From Verrucomicrobiota bacterium (GTDB taxonomy: Bacteria > Verrucomicrobiota > Verrucomicrobiia > Limisphaerales > UBA9464): DNA of 53,556 nt. The stretch is taken from the NCBI GenBank assembly GCA_016871805.1, contig VHCG01000027.1:1-53556 (forward strand), read 5' to 3'. Positions 50,826 to 53,556 of the stretch are shown in pieces. A program made the translations under genes and the position numbers. The notes below the pieces were generated by a model, which was given only the letters and a program-made list of their open reading frames with translations, was not told where the DNA came from and ran no database searches. Positions within the stretch are counted from its first letter, which is position 1. The number at the start of each line of letters is the position of its first letter.

Positions 50826-51722
50826 ATGAAGCTCAAGCGCTCCCATCGTTCCTCAGGATTTACTCTCATCGAACTGCTCGTGGTCATCGCGATCATCGCG
50901 ATTCTCGCAGGCATGCTTCTTCCGGCCCTCGGCAAGGCCAAGACAAAGGCAGCAGGCATCTTCTGCATGAACAACGGGAGCCAAATGATCAAGGCGATGC
51001 AGCTGTACGCGCTGGACCACAACGACTACCTCCCACCGAATCCCGACGATGGCAACACGTCGCCGGGAAAGAACTGGTGCCCAGGACAGGCTGGTCAGGG
51101 AGGTGGCGAGGAGTTCAATCCTGACATACTGAAGGATCCGACCAAATCCCTGCTGGCCCAGTTCCTCGGGTTTTCCGAAAAGCCCTTCAAATGCCCAGCT
51201 GACCGCCGGGTCGGGAGATACGCGGGCACCAATCCGAGCCTGCGAGGTACCAAGGTTCCTGCGGCGCGCTCCTTCGCCATGTCCCAGGCGGTTGGGACTA
51301 ACCCATACAAGCCCGGATGTCGGACGGCCGTCGATGGACCCTGGCTGGACGGATCCCACGGTCACACCGTGAATTCAAAGTGGTTCTGCTACGGGAAGCT
51401 GGGTGATTTCAACCTGCCTGGGGCGGCCAACACATTGGTTTTCGTGGACGAGGATCACCGTTCCCTGAATGACGGTGGCTTCGCGGTCATGGGCCCTCCG
51501 CTGACGGGCAAGACCTGGGACAACACTCCTGAGCAGATGATCGACTGGCCCGGCTACTACCATAATGGAGCGGCAGGATTTGCATTCGCGGATGGCCACT
51601 CGGAAATCAAAAAGTGGAACGACAACCGCACCAAGGTCGGCGTGAACGTTTCCCGCCAGAGCCAGAAGGGAAACCGGGACATCCGTTGGCTGTCCGAACG
51701 CACTTCCGCCCCAGTTCGCTGA
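50826..51722 (+). CDS. Type IV pilin-like / prepilin-domain protein with H-x9-DG ending
   Basis: The 298-residue product has a class III prepilin leader [19 protein letters not shown]: cleavage after Gly leaves N-methylated Phe followed by Thr-Leu-Ile-Glu at the start of the hydrophobic helix. The mature part is the DUF1559-like globular type common in Planctomycetes and Verrucomicrobia ('[21 protein letters not shown]', '[17 protein letters not shown]'), and it ends with [12 protein letters not shown], the H-x9-DG motif. These proteins are exported by type II secretion/pilus machinery; the function is unclear. It is a monocistronic gene with a 229-bp upstream region. Confidence 0.93.
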   Translation: MKLKRSHRSSGFTLIELLVVIAIIAILAGMLLPALGKAKTKAAGIFCMNNGSQMIKAMQLYALDHNDYLPPNPDDGNTSPGKNWCPGQAGQGGGEEFNPDILKDPTKSLLAQFLGFSEKPFKCPADRRVGRYAGTNPSLRGTKVPAARSFAMSQAVGTNPYKPGCRTAVDGPWLDGSHGHTVNSKWFCYGKLGDFNLPGAANTLVFVDEDHRSLNDGGFAVMGPPLTGKTWDNTPEQMIDWPGYYHNGAAGFAFADGHSEIKKWNDNRTKVGVNVSRQSQKGNRDIRWLSERTSAPVR

Positions 51723-51962
51723 CCCGCCCTTTATCTGGCCAGTATCGCCAGCTGCGGATCCCGTGCGGCGTGGAGGATTCTAACCGGCTCTTGTTGGAGG
51801 TGGGACTCGCGCTTGTCACGGCTGGGTATAGACGGGAGTTCTCGGCGCTCCACAACCCGGAGATCTCATAGATCGGTGCAGAGATTCCGCGTTGAATATT
51901 ACTTGGGTCACACCCCTCATCCTCAGCCCTGTTTTGTCCCCGCTGCTCGGGTCTCTCAACCG

Positions 51963-52184
51963 ATGAATTCTTCCGCGGAGCTGGTCGTGACCTGCCCCCA
52001 ATGCCGCAATCGCGGCAAATGGTTCTCGGCCGGATGGGGTCCCTTCTGCAGCGAACGCTGCAAGCTGATCGACCTCGGGGCCTGGTTCAACGAGGAGCAG
52101 CGGATCTCCCGGGAACTGCGTCCCGGGGACTTTGGGGAGTTCGAGGATCTTCCGCCGGGAATGAACTTGGACCGACCGGAGTGA
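51963..52184 (+). CDS. yacG: DNA gyrase inhibitor YacG
   Basis: The 73-residue zinc-binding protein has C-x2-C ('TCPQCRNRG') and C-x3-C ('FCSERCKLIDLGAWFNEE') motifs separated by 15 residues, which together bind one zinc, plus the strongly conserved 'FCSERCK.IDLG.W'. In E. coli YacG binds the GyrB C-terminal region and inhibits DNA binding. I begin at the ATG at 51963 (MNSSAELVVTCPQC), which gives a normal size; the frame extends to 51813 without a family match. It is followed 65 nt later by the flavoprotein gene on the same strand. Confidence 0.9.
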   Translation: MNSSAELVVTCPQCRNRGKWFSAGWGPFCSERCKLIDLGAWFNEEQRISRELRPGDFGEFEDLPPGMNLDRPE

Positions 52185-52249
52185 CCTAGAGGCCAACGCG
52201 GCTCGTGCGGATCGACATGCTGGGACGTACTGGGTGACCCTGCCGGCCT

Positions 52250-53452
52250 GTGGATTTAGATGTGATCATCGTGGGCGGAGGTGCTGCCGGATTGTTCTGT
52301 GCCCGGACCGCCGGGCTGCGGGGACGAAAGGTGGTCGTCCTCGAACACAACCCTCGGCTCGGGAACAAGATTCTCATCTCCGGCGGTGGACGCTGCAACT
52401 TCACCAACGTTGGCGCCACTGCGGTCAACTACGTCACCTCGGGCAGCCCAAACTTCGTGAAGTCGGCCCTCGCCCGGTACACGCCCGCCGAGTTCCTTGC
52501 CCTCGTGGAGCGCCACGGAATCCAGTGGCATGAGAAGAAGCTCGGACAGCTCTTCTGCGATCAGAGCTCCAAGCAGATCCTGCAACTCCTCGAGGACGAA
52601 TGCGCCGAAGCCGAAGTCCAGATCCGTCTCAACTGCCGGATCCACTCGGTTCAACGCCATGAAGCCCCTGAGGGCACCCCGGGGGTACCGACCTGGACCC
52701 TTCAGACTAGTCTAGGGGAATTCCGATCCTCCTCACTGGTCATGGCCAGCGGAGGGCTCTCGTTCCCCAAACTGGGCACAACACCCCTCGGCTACGATGT
52801 GGCCCGCCAGTTCGGGCTGCGGGTGGTGGAACCCCGACCCGGGCTCGTACCCCTGACCTGGACTTCGGCAGACCTCGAGCTGTTCGGCGCCCTCAGCGGG
52901 CTCGCGGTTGATTCGACTGTGACGCTCCCGGGGGATGCGCCCCGTTTCCGGGAGAACGTCCTGTTCACCCATCGGGGATTGAGCGGCCCAGCCATCCTAC
53001 AGATCTCAAGCCACCGTCGACCGGACGAATCGATCCGGATCAACCTGATTCCGGATTCCCCTGCCCTCCCACTTCTCGAATCGGAACGTCGGAGCGGGAG
53101 GGATCTCAAGGCCATCCTGCGCGGCCGTCTTCCAGAGCGGCTCGCGACCGCATGGATCCAGCGTCATGGCACCTCACGCCCCTTGGCGCAGGTCGCCCAG
53201 CGGGATCTGGAGGCCATGGCCCGAGCACTGGAGTCGTGGGAGGTCCAGCCCGCCGGCGATGAAGGCTATGCCAAGGCCGAGGTGACGCTCGGCGGGGTGG
53301 ACACCGCCGAACTCTCCTCCAAGACGCTCGAGAGTCGGAAGGTCCCACGTCTCCACTTCATCGGTGAGGTCGTGGATGTCACCGGCTGGTTGGGCGGCTA
53401 CAATTTCCAGTGGGCATGGTCGAGCGGCCACGCGGCAGGAAGCGCCCTCTGA
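52250..53452 (+). CDS. NAD(P)/FAD-dependent oxidoreductase (BaiN/HI0933-like flavoprotein)
   Basis: The 400-residue product starts with the Rossmann fingerprint 'DVIIVGGGAAGLFCARTAG' and the HI0933 family signature 'NKILISGGGRCNFTN'. It continues with 'ASGGLSFPKLGTT', 'RENVLFTHRGLSGPAIL' and ends 'GGYNFQWAWSSGHAAG', the C-terminal FAD-contact stretch of this family. Members are soluble flavin oxidoreductases; BaiN reduces bile acids, but most are uncharacterised, so no substrate is implied here. The start is GTG at 52250, beginning the Rossmann strand almost at once. Length is typical. Confidence 0.92.
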   Translation: MDLDVIIVGGGAAGLFCARTAGLRGRKVVVLEHNPRLGNKILISGGGRCNFTNVGATAVNYVTSGSPNFVKSALARYTPAEFLALVERHGIQWHEKKLGQLFCDQSSKQILQLLEDECAEAEVQIRLNCRIHSVQRHEAPEGTPGVPTWTLQTSLGEFRSSSLVMASGGLSFPKLGTTPLGYDVARQFGLRVVEPRPGLVPLTWTSADLELFGALSGLAVDSTVTLPGDAPRFRENVLFTHRGLSGPAILQISSHRRPDESIRINLIPDSPALPLLESERRSGRDLKAILRGRLPERLATAWIQRHGTSRPLAQVAQRDLEAMARALESWEVQPAGDEGYAKAEVTLGGVDTAELSSKTLESRKVPRLHFIGEVVDVTGWLGGYNFQWAWSSGHAAGSAL

Positions 53453-53465
53453 GGCGTTACCGGAT

Positions 53466-53556
53466 TTAGGGCTTCGGGATCACCCGGTAGAACCGGACCT
53501 CGGAGTCGACGGTCCCGAGCGGCACCACGGTCCCGGAGCCGGAGGGAGTGACGTCG
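53466..53556 (-). CDS. C-terminal end of an exported protein with the RFYRV module, cut by the window edge
   Basis: From the right edge the minus strand reads 'VVPLGTVDSEVRFYRVIPKP' and stops at TAA (53466-53468). The '[RKV]RFYRV' ending matches the beta module at the ends of other exported proteins in this window (for example 'VRFYRVELSSE' in the protein ending at 41291). Only 29 codons are visible, so nothing is known of the rest. It converges on the flavoprotein gene. Confidence 0.6.
   Translation of the reverse strand, partial: DVTPSGSGTVVPLGTVDSEVRFYRVIPKP

Noticed and set aside
49751..51022. 423-codon minus-strand open frame opposite the end of dinG and the start of the prepilin gene
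   Set aside because: It crosses two well-supported genes and shows no protein-family features.

Overview
This window is high-GC chromosomal DNA of a free-living bacterium that looks like a member of the Verrucomicrobiota. I infer this from the combination of a DUF1501/DUF1800 exported pair, a prepilin with the H-x9-DG ending, several exported proteins carrying a '[FL]YRV' module, a GldA/GldF/GldG/DUF4340 unit, Calx-beta and LamG exported proteins, and a DUF2851 protein. No 16S rRNA is present, so the assignment rests on gene content alone.

Layout. 1-391: the 3' end of an IS3-family transposase abuts the last ~57 codons of a TolC-type efflux outer-membrane protein. 436-5890: a proline-rich exported protein, then DUF1501 and DUF1800 genes and a minimal zincin on the minus strand. 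6062-6136: tRNA-Asn. 6266-10045: an unrecognised 530-residue protein coupled to a lipoprotein, a truncated DUF2330 protein and a NIF3 protein. 10079-13181: a sugar nucleotidyltransferase, archaeal-type phosphoglycerate mutase (apgM) and, divergently, lipoyl synthase (lipA). 13203-13388: a GA-rich inverted repeat. 13469-16759: a tricorn-protease homologue. 17122-20675: acetyltransferase, glycosyltransferase, dehydrogenase and aminotransferase, which together match the WbpD/WbpB/WbpE route to diacetamido uronic acid sugars. 20727-30442 (minus): HtrA protease, then GldA, GldF, GldG, DUF4340 and an AsmA-like protein, the last five packed head to tail. 30656-32080: DUF2851. 32134-35798 (minus): a two-gene ABC exporter with one degenerate ATP site.

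36136-40013 is an accessory patch containing a dicluster ferredoxin, a four-gene minus-strand operon in which two genes are broken (a 1-nt frameshift in a VOC protein and an in-frame TAG in a lipoprotein), an overlapping small-protein/nucleotidyltransferase pair that resembles a toxin-antitoxin locus, and a LamG protein interrupted by another in-frame TAG. 40197-48339 (minus) encodes, in transcription order, a Rieske protein, a cytochrome b fused to a diheme cytochrome c, a 1545-residue exported protein combining Calx-beta domains, one CxxCH haem site and an alpha/beta hydrolase, and a carboxypeptidase-regulatory-like protein. 48473-53556 carries a DinG/XPD helicase, the prepilin, YacG, a BaiN/HI0933-type flavoprotein, and the 3' end of another exported '[FY]YRV' protein.

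The most interesting items are the haem-bearing hydrolase directly behind a bc-type complex, the overlapping nucleotidyltransferase pair, the galactose-binding-like domain inserted inside DUF1800, and the cluster of recently broken genes. I found no CRISPR array, prophage or rRNA.
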